Assembly: GCA_038400315.1 (NCBI GenBank)
Contig: CP151667.1
Span: 1,995,174-2,059,173 of the forward strand
From: Isosphaeraceae bacterium EP7
GTDB lineage: Bacteria; Planctomycetota; Planctomycetia; Isosphaerales; Isosphaeraceae
Direction of reading: 5' to 3'
Length of the DNA: 64,000 bases
Position numbers and translations under genes: made by a program. The stretch's first letter is position 1, and each line of letters begins with the position of its first letter. Below are positions 8,669-18,425 of the stretch, piece after piece. Under the pieces are notes generated by a model, which saw only the letters and a list, made by a program, of their open reading frames with translations, was not told the DNA's origin and made no database searches.

Positions 8669-10135
8669 TCAGGCGAGCAGGGGTTGGACCACCTTGCCGC
8701 TGATGTCGGTGAGGCGGAAGTCTCGGCCCTGGAACCGGAACGTCAGCTTGGTGTGATCCACACCGAGAAGGTGGAGCACCGTCGCCTGGAAGTCGTGGAC
8801 GTGGACGCCGTCCTTGACGACGTTGTAGGCGAAGTCGTCGGTCTCGCCGTGCGTGATGCCGGGCTTGATCCCACCTCCGGCCATCCAGATGGAGAAGCAG
8901 CGGGGATGATGGTCGCGGCCGAACTTCTCGGCCGTGATGGCCCCCTGGCTGTAAGCGGTCCGGCCGAACTCGCCTCCCCAGATGACGAGCGTCTCATCCA
9001 GAAGACCCAGGCGCTTGAGGTCCTTGATGAGGGCGGCGGCGGGCCGGTCGGTGGCGTCGCACTGCCGCTTCAGCTCCTTGGGCAGGTCGCCGTGGTGGTC
9101 CCAGTCGCGATGGTAGAGCTGGACGAACCGGACGTCTCGCTCGGCCAGGCGACGGGCCAGAAGGCAGTTGTTGGCGAATGAGGCCTTGCCGGGTGTGGCG
9201 CCGTAAAGCTCGAGGACTTCCTTCGACTCCTGGCCGATGTCCATAAGCTCGGGGACGCTCGACTGCATCCGATAGGCCATCTCGTAGGCGCTAATGCGGG
9301 CCGCGATCTCGGGATCGCCGACGGTGTCAAGCTCGATCTGGTCGAGGTCGCGCACGCCGTCGATCAGCTTGCGTCGAGTCGCGGCGTCGATGCCCTCGGG
9401 GTTCGACACATAGAGCACCGGGTCGCCGGACGAACGGAATTGCGTCCCCTGATACTTGCTGGGGAGGAAGCCGTTGTGCCAGTAGCGCGAAAGCAGCGGC
9501 TGGCCGCCGCCGCCCGAGAGGAGCACGACGTACTCAGGAAGATTCTTATTGACGCTGCCCAGCCCATAGCTCAGCCACGAGCCGAGGGTCGGCCGGCCCG
9601 GCTGCTGGTTCCCCGAGAGCAGGAACGTGACGGCCGGGTCGTGGTTGATCGGGTCGGTGTGCATGCTGCGGACGATGGCGATGTCGTCGGCAACCTCGGC
9701 CAGCCTCGGCATCAGCTCGGTCAGCTCGGCGCCCGACTTGCCGGCCTTCACGAACTTGTTCGACGGCCCGACCATCAGGAGTTGCGACTGCCCGCTGGTC
9801 ATCCCGGTGATACGCTGGCCGTTCCGCACCGAGGCGGGCAGCTCCTCGCCGGTGCGCTTGGTCAGGACCGGCTTGGGGTCATACAGGTCGATGTGGCTGG
9901 GGCCGCCCGACATGAACAGGTAGATGACCCGCTTGGCCTTGGGGGCGAAGTGCAGGTGCCCGAGCGCGCCGTCGGCCGGGAACAGGCCCGACGACGCGGC
10001 GCCTGCGCCCGCCCCGGCGAAGACGTCGCCGCCACGCAGCAGCGAGGCCAGGGCCATGGTGCCCAGGCCGGCGGTCGACCGGCCCAGGAGGGTCCGGCGA
10101 GTGATGGATCGGCTCAGCTCGTCACGCGGGTCCAT
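8669..10135 (-). CDS. DUF1501 domain protein, exported (Tat-type signal)
   Basis: A 488-residue member of the planctomycete-expanded DUF1501 family, which has a sulfatase/alkaline-phosphatase-like fold. The N-terminus carries a twin-arginine-like signal (SITRRTLLGRSTAGLG followed by a hydrophobic stretch). The family's hallmarks follow: VIYLFMSGGPSHIDLYDPKP, MHTDPINHDPAVTFLLSG, LGSWLSYGLGS, then DWDHHGDLP, and the C-terminal WGGEFGRTAYSQG and GRDHHPRCFSIWMAGGGI. It is the second gene of a pair with the DUF1549/DUF1553 gene, whose stop codon lies 4 bases upstream. This pairing is very common in planctomycetes; the enzymatic role is unproven, though a link to degradation of sulfated or complex polymers is often proposed. 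Confidence 0.9.
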   Translation of the reverse strand: MDPRDELSRSITRRTLLGRSTAGLGTMALASLLRGGDVFAGAGAGAASSGLFPADGALGHLHFAPKAKRVIYLFMSGGPSHIDLYDPKPVLTKRTGEELPASVRNGQRITGMTSGQSQLLMVGPSNKFVKAGKSGAELTELMPRLAEVADDIAIVRSMHTDPINHDPAVTFLLSGNQQPGRPTLGSWLSYGLGSVNKNLPEYVVLLSGGGGQPLLSRYWHNGFLPSKYQGTQFRSSGDPVLYVSNPEGIDAATRRKLIDGVRDLDQIELDTVGDPEIAARISAYEMAYRMQSSVPELMDIGQESKEVLELYGATPGKASFANNCLLARRLAERDVRFVQLYHRDWDHHGDLPKELKRQCDATDRPAAALIKDLKRLGLLDETLVIWGGEFGRTAYSQGAITAEKFGRDHHPRCFSIWMAGGGIKPGITHGETDDFAYNVVKDGVHVHDFQATVLHLLGVDHTKLTFRFQGRDFRLTDISGKVVQPLLA

Positions 10136-10139
10136 TGCA

Positions 10140-13100
10140 TCATCCCTTCGTGATCGTCTCGTCGAGATTCAGGAGCACATTGCCGATGGCCGTCCAGGCA
10201 GCAAGCTCGGCCTCGTCCATGTTCGCCGGCCGGGCCGACTCACCGATCGAGATCAGGGCCTTGGCGGCCTTGGGGTCGGCCTTGAAATGGTCGAGTTGCT
10301 CGCCGAAGACGCGGGCCAGGACTTCCATTTCGCGGGGCTTGGGCGGGCGAGCGAGGCAGAGCCTGAAGGCGTATTCCAGGCGACGCTCGGTGCCGTCGCC
10401 CCCCTCGGCGATAATCCGCTGACCCAGGGCCCGGGAGGCCTCGACGTAGGTCGGGTCGTTCATCAGCACCAGGGCCTGGAGCGGGGTGTTGGTCCGGGCC
10501 CGGCTGACGGTGCAGGTCTCGCGGTTGGGGGCGTCGAAGGCGCTCAGGCTGGGGTGTGGCAGCGACCGCTTCCAGTAGGTGTAGAGGCCGCGGCGGTTGA
10601 GGTCGGTCCCCTTGCTGGGGGTGTACTTCTGCGAGCTGAAGTCGCCGCCGAAGGAGACCTCTTCCCAGAGGCCGGGCGGCTGGTAGGGGTAGACGCTGCG
10701 TCCGCCGACGGCCGGGTTCAGCAGGCCGCTGACGGCCAGGGCGTTGTCGCGGATCGCCTCGGCGTCGAGCCGGAACCGGGGGCCTCGGGCGAGGAACCGG
10801 TTATAGGGGTCGCGCTCGAGCAGGTTGGCGTCCACCTTCGAGACCTGACGGTAGGCGGCGCTCGTCACGAGCAGGCGCTGCATGGCCTTCACGTCCCAGC
10901 CGGTGCGGATGAACTCGGTGGACAGCCAGTCGATCAGCTCGTGGTGGGTGGGCCACTCGCCCTGCGAGCCGAAGTCGTTGGCGGTCTTCACCAGGCCGGT
11001 GCCGAAGTAATGCTGCCAGTAGCGGTTGACCGTCACGCGGCTGACCAGCGGGTTGGCGGGGTCGACCAGCCAGCGGGCCAACGCCAGGCGGTCGGCCTTG
11101 ACCCCGGCGGGCAGGGGGGGAAGGCTCTCGGGCACGCCGGCGACGACCTCGTCACCCTTGGACCGATAATCGCCCCGGACGAGGATGAAGGTCTTGCGCG
11201 GCTTGGGCATCTCCTCCATGACCATCGTGGTCGGGATGCTCGCCTCGAAGTCGGTCGCCGCCTTCTTCTTCGCGGCCAGGTCGGCGACGAGGGCCTTGGC
11301 TTCGGGAGAGATCTCGGCCCGGAAGTAGTCCTTCGCCGCCTTCGCCTGCTCGGGCGTACGCGTCTCGGGGGCAACCGCCAGGGCCTTCTCGACCGGCATC
11401 GGGTACAGCGGCACGATGGCGGGTGAGGGGGCCGAGGTGAGCGCCAGGCGGAATCGGCCGATTGTGTGCTGGCTGTACGGCGCCTCGAACTTCAGGCGGA
11501 CCCGCAGGATCGTCCCGCCCGGGAAGCCGAACGGCTGCGAGGCGGCGACGGCCAGGTAACGCGGATCCTTGTACTGGTCGCCCTGAACGGACCACCCCGA
11601 CTTGGCGTCGGCGTCGATCACCTTGACCGCCTGGAAGTTGCCCGGCTGGACGAAGTCGGCGGTGGCCGATGCGAGCGAGACGGGCTGGGCGACGTCGAGC
11701 TGGTCGGCGGGTGTCGCCTCGATTTCCAGGCCCGAGAGGACAAAGTTGCCGTTGCCCGAGCGGGAAAGGCTTTCCTTCGACAGACTCGGATCGGGCAGGG
11801 CCTCGACCCGCAGGCCGGTCAGGTCGGTGGCGTCGGTGCGAAGAACCGCCTCGTAGATGTCCCGGCTGGGGTTCTCGCCCGAGGCCAGCACCGATCCGTC
11901 GGCCTGCTTGGTCAGCGTGGCTCCGTTGCGGGAGAGGACGCTGGTGGGCTCGACCGTCTTCCAGATCGCGGCGGCCTGCTCGCGGGCGGCCTTGCGGTCG
12001 GCTTCCCACTTCACCTGGGCCGCGTCGATCTCGGGGAGGGGGCCGGCGATCCTGGCTTCCAGCGAGGCAACCTCACCCTTCAGCTCGTCCAGCCGCTTCG
12101 TCTGGGCGACGACCGGGACGGCCATGCGCGGGGCGGGCGACTCTTTGCTACCGTCCAGCCCCTTCTCCGGCACGTTGTGGAAGAAGGCGTAGAAGCGATA
12201 GAAGTCCTTCTGCGAGAACGGGTCGTACTTGTGGTCATGGCACTCGGCACATGCCAGGGTCGATCCCAGGAAGACCTGCGACGTGGTGGTCACGCGGTCG
12301 ATGACGTACTTGCTCAGGTACTCATCTGGGTCGGCCCCGCCCTCGAAGTTGACCATGCCCGCGCGGTTGAATCCGGTGGCGATCTTCTGATCGACCGTCG
12401 GGTTGGGCAGCAGGTCGCCGGCCATCTGCTCGACGGTGAAGACGTCGAACGGCTTGTTCTTGTTGAAGGCGTCGATGACCCAGTCGCGGTAGAGCCAGAT
12501 GTCGCGATGGTTGTCGATGTGATAGCCGTTGGTGTCGGCATACCGGGCCAGATCGAGCCAACTCTGCGCCATCCGCTCGCCGTAGCGGTCGCTGGCAAGC
12601 AGGCGGTCGACCAGCCGCTCATATGCATCGGGGGCGGAGTCGGCGAGGTAGGCGTCGACCTCGGCGATGGTCGGGGGGAGGCCGGTGAGGTCGAGCGTCA
12701 GGCGGCGGATGAGGGTCGCTCGGTCGGCTTCGGCCGCCGGGGCCAGGCTCATGTCCTCCAGTCGCTTCAGGATGAACTGATCGACCGGGTTCCTGACCCA
12801 CTTGCGGCCGCGAACCTCGGGAGGCTCGCCTCGCTTCGGCGGCAGGTAGGCCCAGTGGCCGTCCCACTTGGCTCCTTGCTTGATCCAGGTCCGCAGCGTC
12901 TCGACCTGAGCCTTGGAGACGGCCTTGCCGAACTTGGGCGGCGGCATCATCTCCTCGGGGTCTTCGGAGACGAGCCGCTCGATGAGGGCGCTATCCTCGA
13001 CGTTGCCCGGCACGATCACCGCGTGGCCGTCGCGGTCGCGGAACGGATCGTCCTTCAGGTCGAACCGCAAATCGGCCTTGCGCACGTTCTTGTCGGGCCC

Positions 13101-13253
13101 GTGGCAGGCATAGCAGTTCTCGGAGAGGATCGGCCGGACGTCTCGATTGAAGTCGATCACGGGCCCGTCGTCGGAGGCCGCCCGGAGACCGGGGCCCGAA
13201 CCGAATACGACAAAAGCCATCGCGAGGATGAGCGTGCGAGTCATGGCGAGCAT
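10140..13253 (-). CDS. PSCyt1/DUF1549/DUF1553 planctomycete cytochrome-like protein
   Basis: An exported protein of about 1037 residues. A signal peptide at residues 1-25 is followed by a planctomycete cytochrome c domain with CYACH at 47-51. Then come DUF1549 (region around RNPVDQFILKRLEDMSLAPA and ADTNGYHIDNHRDIWLYRDW) and a central region with a carbohydrate-binding character. The C-terminal DUF1553 contains NRYWQHYFGTGLVKTANDFG and FDAPNRETCTVSRARTNTPL. ATG 13253 was chosen because it directly precedes the signal peptide; ATG 13244 is equally possible. The frame stays open to 14291, but that extension runs antisense through the P450 gene and is rejected. It is the first gene of the DUF1501 pair. 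The family is presumed to be an exported redox or hydrolytic system; the substrate is unknown. Confidence 0.88.
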   Translation of the reverse strand: MLAMTRTLILAMAFVVFGSGPGLRAASDDGPVIDFNRDVRPILSENCYACHGPDKNVRKADLRFDLKDDPFRDRDGHAVIVPGNVEDSALIERLVSEDPEEMMPPPKFGKAVSKAQVETLRTWIKQGAKWDGHWAYLPPKRGEPPEVRGRKWVRNPVDQFILKRLEDMSLAPAAEADRATLIRRLTLDLTGLPPTIAEVDAYLADSAPDAYERLVDRLLASDRYGERMAQSWLDLARYADTNGYHIDNHRDIWLYRDWVIDAFNKNKPFDVFTVEQMAGDLLPNPTVDQKIATGFNRAGMVNFEGGADPDEYLSKYVIDRVTTTSQVFLGSTLACAECHDHKYDPFSQKDFYRFYAFFHNVPEKGLDGSKESPAPRMAVPVVAQTKRLDELKGEVASLEARIAGPLPEIDAAQVKWEADRKAAREQAAAIWKTVEPTSVLSRNGATLTKQADGSVLASGENPSRDIYEAVLRTDATDLTGLRVEALPDPSLSKESLSRSGNGNFVLSGLEIEATPADQLDVAQPVSLASATADFVQPGNFQAVKVIDADAKSGWSVQGDQYKDPRYLAVAASQPFGFPGGTILRVRLKFEAPYSQHTIGRFRLALTSAPSPAIVPLYPMPVEKALAVAPETRTPEQAKAAKDYFRAEISPEAKALVADLAAKKKAATDFEASIPTTMVMEEMPKPRKTFILVRGDYRSKGDEVVAGVPESLPPLPAGVKADRLALARWLVDPANPLVSRVTVNRYWQHYFGTGLVKTANDFGSQGEWPTHHELIDWLSTEFIRTGWDVKAMQRLLVTSAAYRQVSKVDANLLERDPYNRFLARGPRFRLDAEAIRDNALAVSGLLNPAVGGRSVYPYQPPGLWEEVSFGGDFSSQKYTPSKGTDLNRRGLYTYWKRSLPHPSLSAFDAPNRETCTVSRARTNTPLQALVLMNDPTYVEASRALGQRIIAEGGDGTERRLEYAFRLCLARPPKPREMEVLARVFGEQLDHFKADPKAAKALISIGESARPANMDEAELAAWTAIGNVLLNLDETITKG

Positions 13254-13451
13254 CCGCGGGGAAGGCGGGTCGGGCAGGAGAGACCCGTCGGGTTGCGGTG
13301 AGTCGCTCAATTCTAGGGCCTGGACGGTCGATGTGCAACAAGCGTCCATCACAGGAGCGGTCGTCCGACTGCCGAAGGGGCGGATTTTCGCGGTCGTGCC
13401 GGGCCGGTTAGGATGGGTGCTCACCGAACCTCTGAAGTTCAGGAGCCCCGC

Positions 13452-14804
13452 ATGGCCAGCACGACCAAGAGCGATCCCCGGCCGCCGGGTCCCAAGGGCG
13501 GTTGGCTCAAGGGGAATCTGCCCGAGTTCGCGGCCGGCCGGCTGGAGGCCATCACACGCTGGTCGCAAACCTACGGCGACGTCGTCTCGGCGCGGTTCGG
13601 CCCCCGACCCATCTGGATGCTGAACCACCCCGACCTCGTCGAGGACGTGCTCGTCACCCAGAACAAGAGCATGAACAAGCACTTCGCCCTGAAGATGACC
13701 GGCGAGACGCTGGGAAACGGGCTGCTGACCAGCGAAGGGGACTTCTGGCGGCGGCAGCGACGGATGGCCCAGCCGGCCTTCCACAAGGAGCGGATCAAGG
13801 CCCACGCCGCCGTGATGGTCGACTATGCCGAGCGGATGATGGAGGGCTGGGACGACGGCCAGGCTCGCGACGCCCAGAACGACATGATGACGCTGACCCT
13901 GGAGATCGTCGCCAAGACGCTCTTCGACGCCGACGTGTCGGACGAATCGCGCGAGGCGAGCCATGCGATGGAGGTCGGCCTGGCCGCGTTCACACGCCGG
14001 GTCAGCGGCCTGATCCAGATCCCGACGTGGCTTCCTACCCCCGCGAACCGGCAATTCAAGAAGGCACTCGCGACGCTGGATCGGATCATCTACCGGATGA
14101 TCGCCGAGCGGCGGGCCAGCGGCGAGGATCGGGGCGATTTGCTCTCGATGCTGCTGCACGCCAAGGACGAGGACGACGGCCGGGGGATGACCGACCGCCA
14201 GCTCCGCGACGAGGCGATGACCCTGTTCATGGCCGGACATGAGACCACCGCCAACACACTGGGCTGGGCCTGGTTCCTGCTGGCCAGGCACCCCGAGGTC
14301 GAGGCAAGGCTACACGCCGAACTGGACGAGGTGCTGGGCGGTCGGCCGCCGACACTCGATGACCTCCCCAGGTTGGTCTACACCGACCACGTGATCACAG
14401 AGACCTTGCGGCTCTATCCGACGGTCTGGCTGCTGGGGCGCGAGGCGATGGAGCCGATCGAGGTGGGCGGTTACCGCGTCCCGGTCGGCACCACGCTTTA
14501 TATGAGCCAGTGGGTGATTCAGCGTGATCCGAGATTCTTCGACGACCCGCTCGCCTACAGGCCCGAGCGCTGGGAGGGGGGGCTGGCCAGGCGGATCCAC
14601 CGCTACGCTTATTTTCCGTTCGGGGGCGGGCCGCGCATCTGCATCGGCAACAGCTTCGCGACGATGGAATCGGTGCTCTTGCTGGCCACCATCGCAGGCC
14701 GTTACCGGCTGACGATGGAGCCCGGGGCCGATGTCCAGAAGCTTCCCACGATGACGCTGCGGGCCAAGGGGGGCATCCCGGTGAGGCTACAGAAGAGGCG
14801 CTAG
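13452..14804 (+). CDS. Cytochrome P450
   Basis: A 450-residue soluble P450 monooxygenase. The proline-rich start is followed by the C-helix WRRQRRMAQPAF, the I-helix oxygen-activation motif AGHETT, the K-helix ExxR motif ETLR, the PERW meander, and the heme-binding loop FPFGGGPRICIG with the axial ligand at Cys397. The ATG at 13452 follows AGGAG at 13441-13445 with a 6-base spacer; an in-frame ATG at 13413 lacks such a site. The overall look is that of bacterial relatives of fatty-acid or alkane hydroxylating P450s, but the substrate cannot be inferred. No ferredoxin or reductase gene adjoins it. It is divergent from the DUF1549 gene and its stop codon directly abuts that of the next, convergent gene. 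Confidence 0.92.
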   Translation: MASTTKSDPRPPGPKGGWLKGNLPEFAAGRLEAITRWSQTYGDVVSARFGPRPIWMLNHPDLVEDVLVTQNKSMNKHFALKMTGETLGNGLLTSEGDFWRRQRRMAQPAFHKERIKAHAAVMVDYAERMMEGWDDGQARDAQNDMMTLTLEIVAKTLFDADVSDESREASHAMEVGLAAFTRRVSGLIQIPTWLPTPANRQFKKALATLDRIIYRMIAERRASGEDRGDLLSMLLHAKDEDDGRGMTDRQLRDEAMTLFMAGHETTANTLGWAWFLLARHPEVEARLHAELDEVLGGRPPTLDDLPRLVYTDHVITETLRLYPTVWLLGREAMEPIEVGGYRVPVGTTLYMSQWVIQRDPRFFDDPLAYRPERWEGGLARRIHRYAYFPFGGGPRICIGNSFATMESVLLLATIAGRYRLTMEPGADVQKLPTMTLRAKGGIPVRLQKRR

Positions 14805-17800
14805 CTATCGGCGGGGGCGGGTCGAGCCCCGTCGTCCGCCGACTGGCACGAGCGGGAGCAGGCGGACTCCCTGGAGGAACCTCGGTGGGGTCTGGCCCAT
14901 CAGGTCGCGTTGCCAGGCGAGCACCCAGCGCTCCCAGGGGACCTCGACCTTGGAGAAGAGAAGCCTTGAGGCCTCGAACGTCGGCAGCGAGATGGTTGGC
15001 CGGCCGTTGAGGGCTCGGGGGGTGAGCACCGGCGCGTCGAGGTCGTAAAGCGCCTCGGCGGCGGCATTGGTGGCGGGCCGGACGACGAGGCCCTCTTCGA
15101 TCAGGTCGAACTGCGGATCCTGGGCGCCGAAGCTGGCTCGGACCTGTTCCGCGACCACCTCGACACCGGCCATCTTGTACAGGCCGGCGAGCACGGTGGT
15201 CAGCGACCGACGGCGAGCCTCGGTCAGGCTGGCCGACCAGCCGGGCTCGACGACCCGGGCGAAGAGCCAGCCGTGGCGGACCTCCAGGGCGAGCCAGAGC
15301 CCCGCCGACCCATGGCCGGCGCCCCCCGCGGTCAGCTCGATCAGGATCCGGTTGGTCGCCAGGTGCACCTCGCCCAGGGCGATGCCCAGCGGGCCCAGCG
15401 ACCGGCTGCGCCGGACCAGGGCGATCAGCTCGCGCTCGACAAAGTGGCCGACCCCTTCTTCGATGTGATGCAGCGTGGCCTCGTGCTTGCGCGCCGACTT
15501 GCCCAGCCCGCCGAGCAACTCGTTGCGCTCGGCCCTGCGGAGCTTGGCGAACAGCTTGGGGAGCGTGCCCGAATGGAACCCCGGGCGGAGCAGCCGCGCG
15601 ACGGTCTCGCCGTGGCTCCCCACCAGGACCGGCTGGAGCGACCTCGGCCGGTTGGCGCGGTACAGCCGCCAGTTCTCCTTCAGCTCCCAGGCCATGAATC
15701 CGAAGACGCCGGGCAACAACAGAACGGTGGAGACCGCGACGAACCGGGCGAGGTAGAGCCCCAGAAGCGGCATGAGCGCGGCCGACATCACGCGGGTCAG
15801 GGTGATCGACATCGGCAGGATCACCTTGTGCGAGACGGTGACCACCGGGAAGTGCTTGATCGGGTTGATCTGGGGCTCGATCAAGAGGTTGACATAAATC
15901 CGGACGAGATAGGCGACCGAGAACCAGAAGACCCCCAACGTCGCCTTGACCACCAGCGAGGCGCGGGACTCTCCGCCCCGGAAGCGAAGCCACTCGTCGA
16001 CCGCATACAGCAGGCGTTCGACCCACTCCAGCAAGCGGTGGAAGGTGGCGATGATCCAGAGGACGAGGCCGGGGATCACTTCGAGGAAGAACCGCCGCCA
16101 GTTGCGGGCGATCGCCTCGGCGGTAATCTCCTGGAGGTCGCGGCCGTGCCTGGAATTCAACGCCAGGCTGAACACGCAGAAGAGGCCGCCCGTGGCCAGC
16201 CAGGCCCTCGGCCCGGTCAGGATGGGCGGCGGGCGCAGCAACAAGAAGGGCACCGCCCAGATCGGAGCCCCGGCCAGCGTGAGCCTCGACAGGAACGCCT
16301 CGGCGGCCACGAGGGGGGCGACGTACAGCGCAGGCTTGATCAGATAATTCCAGGCGTGATGGGCCGCCCGGCTATCGAGCAGGTCGCGGACCCAGGGAAG
16401 TCTCAGGAATCGGGCCGGCCAGACGAGAACCGCCTGCTTGAGCGTCAGGCCCGCGCGCCGCACGCCCCTCACGACCTTCCTCCGCACCGAGGGCAGGTTG
16501 ATGAGCGTCATCACCAGCGTGCCCAGCAGCAGCAGCGAAGCGGGGGTGAGAAGGTGGATATGGATGTGGGCGATCCAGTTCAGCACCGGCCCGACGAGGT
16601 GCTGGAGCCCCTCGAGCGCCACGAAGGCGCCGCCGTAGGGAAGGAGGACGTACTTGGTGAGCACCCGCCCGGCGTGGGTGGCGAAGGCCAGCGAGCTGAC
16701 GCGTTGGAGGGCGCGCAGATAGATCTCGCCCCGCCGATAGACGCCGTCGAGTGAGTCGTCCAGCGAGTGGTCGATGCGCAGGAGCCGGTCGCCGCGGAGG
16801 AACTCGCCCGGGCCGGAAAGGTCGGGCAGCTTGAGCTGGCTGCGCGAGCACGAGTCGCGCAGGTCGCCCATGGCGATGAAGCCGCGGTCGCTGATCTTGT
16901 CGAGTAGTTCCTCGACGAGCTTGTCCCGGGCAACCTCCTCGGGCAGGTTCGTCGGCACCAGGTCGTTCTCATCCAGGGCCTGCCGCAGCAGGGGCCTGAA
17001 CCGCGACCTCAGGCTCTCGTGGGCCCGGTGCAGGGCCTGGTCGAGCAGCGCGGCCAGTGGGACTCGCTCGGCCTGGTCGAGCCTGGCGGCGCGGAGCCTT
17101 CGGGAGGCACCGCGGAGGTGGTTGGAGACCAGGACCTCGCGGAGATGGGGCAATGCCCTTCGCACCGGCTTGCGGCCGAAGGATAAGGCCCAGGCGACGA
17201 GGTCGACCTTGTAGACCTCGCGTTCGTGGTCCAGGCAGACTCGTTGGACGTCGTAGAGCACCCTCGCTTCGGGGGTCCAGAACCCGCGTGCGGCGCCGTC
17301 GAGCAGGGAGGGAAGGGCACGCCACCAGCGACCGGCCTCGGCGTCGTCGAAGCCGAGCGCGACCTGAAGACGGTCGACCAGCCGACGGATCTGGCCGAGA
17401 GCGGCCTGCCTGGCCTGGTCGTCCAGCGGCGATGAGCCGAACCGGGCGGCGCGAGTCCAGAGCACCGCCGATCGAGCCGCGTTGCCCCGCAGATCGGCCG
17501 TGTCGGCCCGGCCGATCAGGCGCTGGAATGAGGCGGCGAGCATCGCGCCGGCGGGGGGCTGGGGGAACCGCTCTGTATGCAAGGTAGGCGGCGGTTCATC
17601 GTCGCCGAAGTCTTCGCCCGAATCGGCATGCGGATCGGGCGCCCCTTCTGGCCGGGTCGTCAGGAAGTGGTCATGGTCGGCCACGTCCTCGCCGAAAACC
17701 TGGCGAGGGATCTCGCTGTCGGTGGCGGCCGGGAAATAATGCGGCACCAGGGCGGGCGCGAATCGGTCGAGTGTCAGATAGAGGGCGGCGAATTCGAGAT

Positions 17801-18392
17801 AAATCTGGAAATCGTCGCCAGGAGGGAGAAGCAGCCCCTCCTGCGTCAGGACGATCCGGGCTTCTTCGAAGATCGTCCGGCCCATCCGGTCGACCCGGCC
17901 GGCCAGGGTCGCCGAATCGAGACGACCCGACTCGATCTTGTCGAGGATCGAACGCTGGATGGACGCGTAATAAAGCCTCGACCAGGACTCGATCAAGGAG
18001 TCGGCGGCGGGCTGTATCGCGAGCTCCGAAGGGTCGGGCCGGGGCAGGAGGGTCACCAGCTCAGGCCAGGGGCCGGCGCCGAGCGAGGCCAGCTCGTCGG
18101 CCTCGACGATCGATCGCAGGGTGGCGCCGCGGATCAGATAACAGGGGCGACGGAGGCTACGCCAGCCGACGAACCGCAGGCCACGATCGCGGCGGATCAC
18201 CCGGGCCATGATCCGCGACGGCACCAGCACGGCCGAGGGTTCGACGGCCCGGATCAGACGCTCCAGCTCGATGAGGTCGATCGGAGCCGGCAAGGGTCCG
18301 CCGATTTCCGACGGGCGCGAGCCGGCCCAATCCGCGCCGGGATCGGCGGGACTTGAGGAGGCCGAGGGATGCCAGTCGATCGGCGTGGACAA
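14805..18392 (-). CDS. Large orphan membrane protein, 1195 residues
   Basis: I do not recognise this protein. It has an N-terminal region of about 570 residues that looks soluble and mostly helical, with an acidic stretch near residues 235-270. A membrane domain of perhaps eight or nine helices spans about residues 570-905 (for example WIAHIHIHLLTPASLLLLGT and FFLEVIPGLVLWIIATF). A C-terminal soluble region of about 290 residues completes it. The start is a TTG at 18392 with GGAG at 18401-18404. The coding potential over the whole length is clear and there is no competing gene on the other strand. No catalytic motif stands out. It is flanked by a convergent P450 gene and by the PhzF fusion gene 33 bases upstream in the same direction, so the latter two may be co-transcribed. 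Confidence 0.8.
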   Translation of the reverse strand: MSTPIDWHPSASSSPADPGADWAGSRPSEIGGPLPAPIDLIELERLIRAVEPSAVLVPSRIMARVIRRDRGLRFVGWRSLRRPCYLIRGATLRSIVEADELASLGAGPWPELVTLLPRPDPSELAIQPAADSLIESWSRLYYASIQRSILDKIESGRLDSATLAGRVDRMGRTIFEEARIVLTQEGLLLPPGDDFQIYLEFAALYLTLDRFAPALVPHYFPAATDSEIPRQVFGEDVADHDHFLTTRPEGAPDPHADSGEDFGDDEPPPTLHTERFPQPPAGAMLAASFQRLIGRADTADLRGNAARSAVLWTRAARFGSSPLDDQARQAALGQIRRLVDRLQVALGFDDAEAGRWWRALPSLLDGAARGFWTPEARVLYDVQRVCLDHEREVYKVDLVAWALSFGRKPVRRALPHLREVLVSNHLRGASRRLRAARLDQAERVPLAALLDQALHRAHESLRSRFRPLLRQALDENDLVPTNLPEEVARDKLVEELLDKISDRGFIAMGDLRDSCSRSQLKLPDLSGPGEFLRGDRLLRIDHSLDDSLDGVYRRGEIYLRALQRVSSLAFATHAGRVLTKYVLLPYGGAFVALEGLQHLVGPVLNWIAHIHIHLLTPASLLLLGTLVMTLINLPSVRRKVVRGVRRAGLTLKQAVLVWPARFLRLPWVRDLLDSRAAHHAWNYLIKPALYVAPLVAAEAFLSRLTLAGAPIWAVPFLLLRPPPILTGPRAWLATGGLFCVFSLALNSRHGRDLQEITAEAIARNWRRFFLEVIPGLVLWIIATFHRLLEWVERLLYAVDEWLRFRGGESRASLVVKATLGVFWFSVAYLVRIYVNLLIEPQINPIKHFPVVTVSHKVILPMSITLTRVMSAALMPLLGLYLARFVAVSTVLLLPGVFGFMAWELKENWRLYRANRPRSLQPVLVGSHGETVARLLRPGFHSGTLPKLFAKLRRAERNELLGGLGKSARKHEATLHHIEEGVGHFVERELIALVRRSRSLGPLGIALGEVHLATNRILIELTAGGAGHGSAGLWLALEVRHGWLFARVVEPGWSASLTEARRRSLTTVLAGLYKMAGVEVVAEQVRASFGAQDPQFDLIEEGLVVRPATNAAAEALYDLDAPVLTPRALNGRPTISLPTFEASRLLFSKVEVPWERWVLAWQRDLMGQTPPRFLQGVRLLPLVPVGGRRGSTRPRR

Positions 18393-18425
18393 AGGGGAAG
18401 CTCCGCTCGATTCGTCGAAAGAAGA

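Noticed and set aside
11466-13301. Plus-strand open frame of 611 residues opposite the DUF1549 gene
   Set aside because: The minus strand encodes well-known conserved motifs over this stretch. The plus-strand product shows only shadow-like Arg, Gly, Val and Asp rich sequence.
13254-14291. Upstream extension of the DUF1549/DUF1553 frame to 1383 residues
   Set aside because: It runs antisense through the cytochrome P450 gene and past the signal peptide that marks the real start near 13253. The extra sequence resembles no family and has the composition of a shadow frame.
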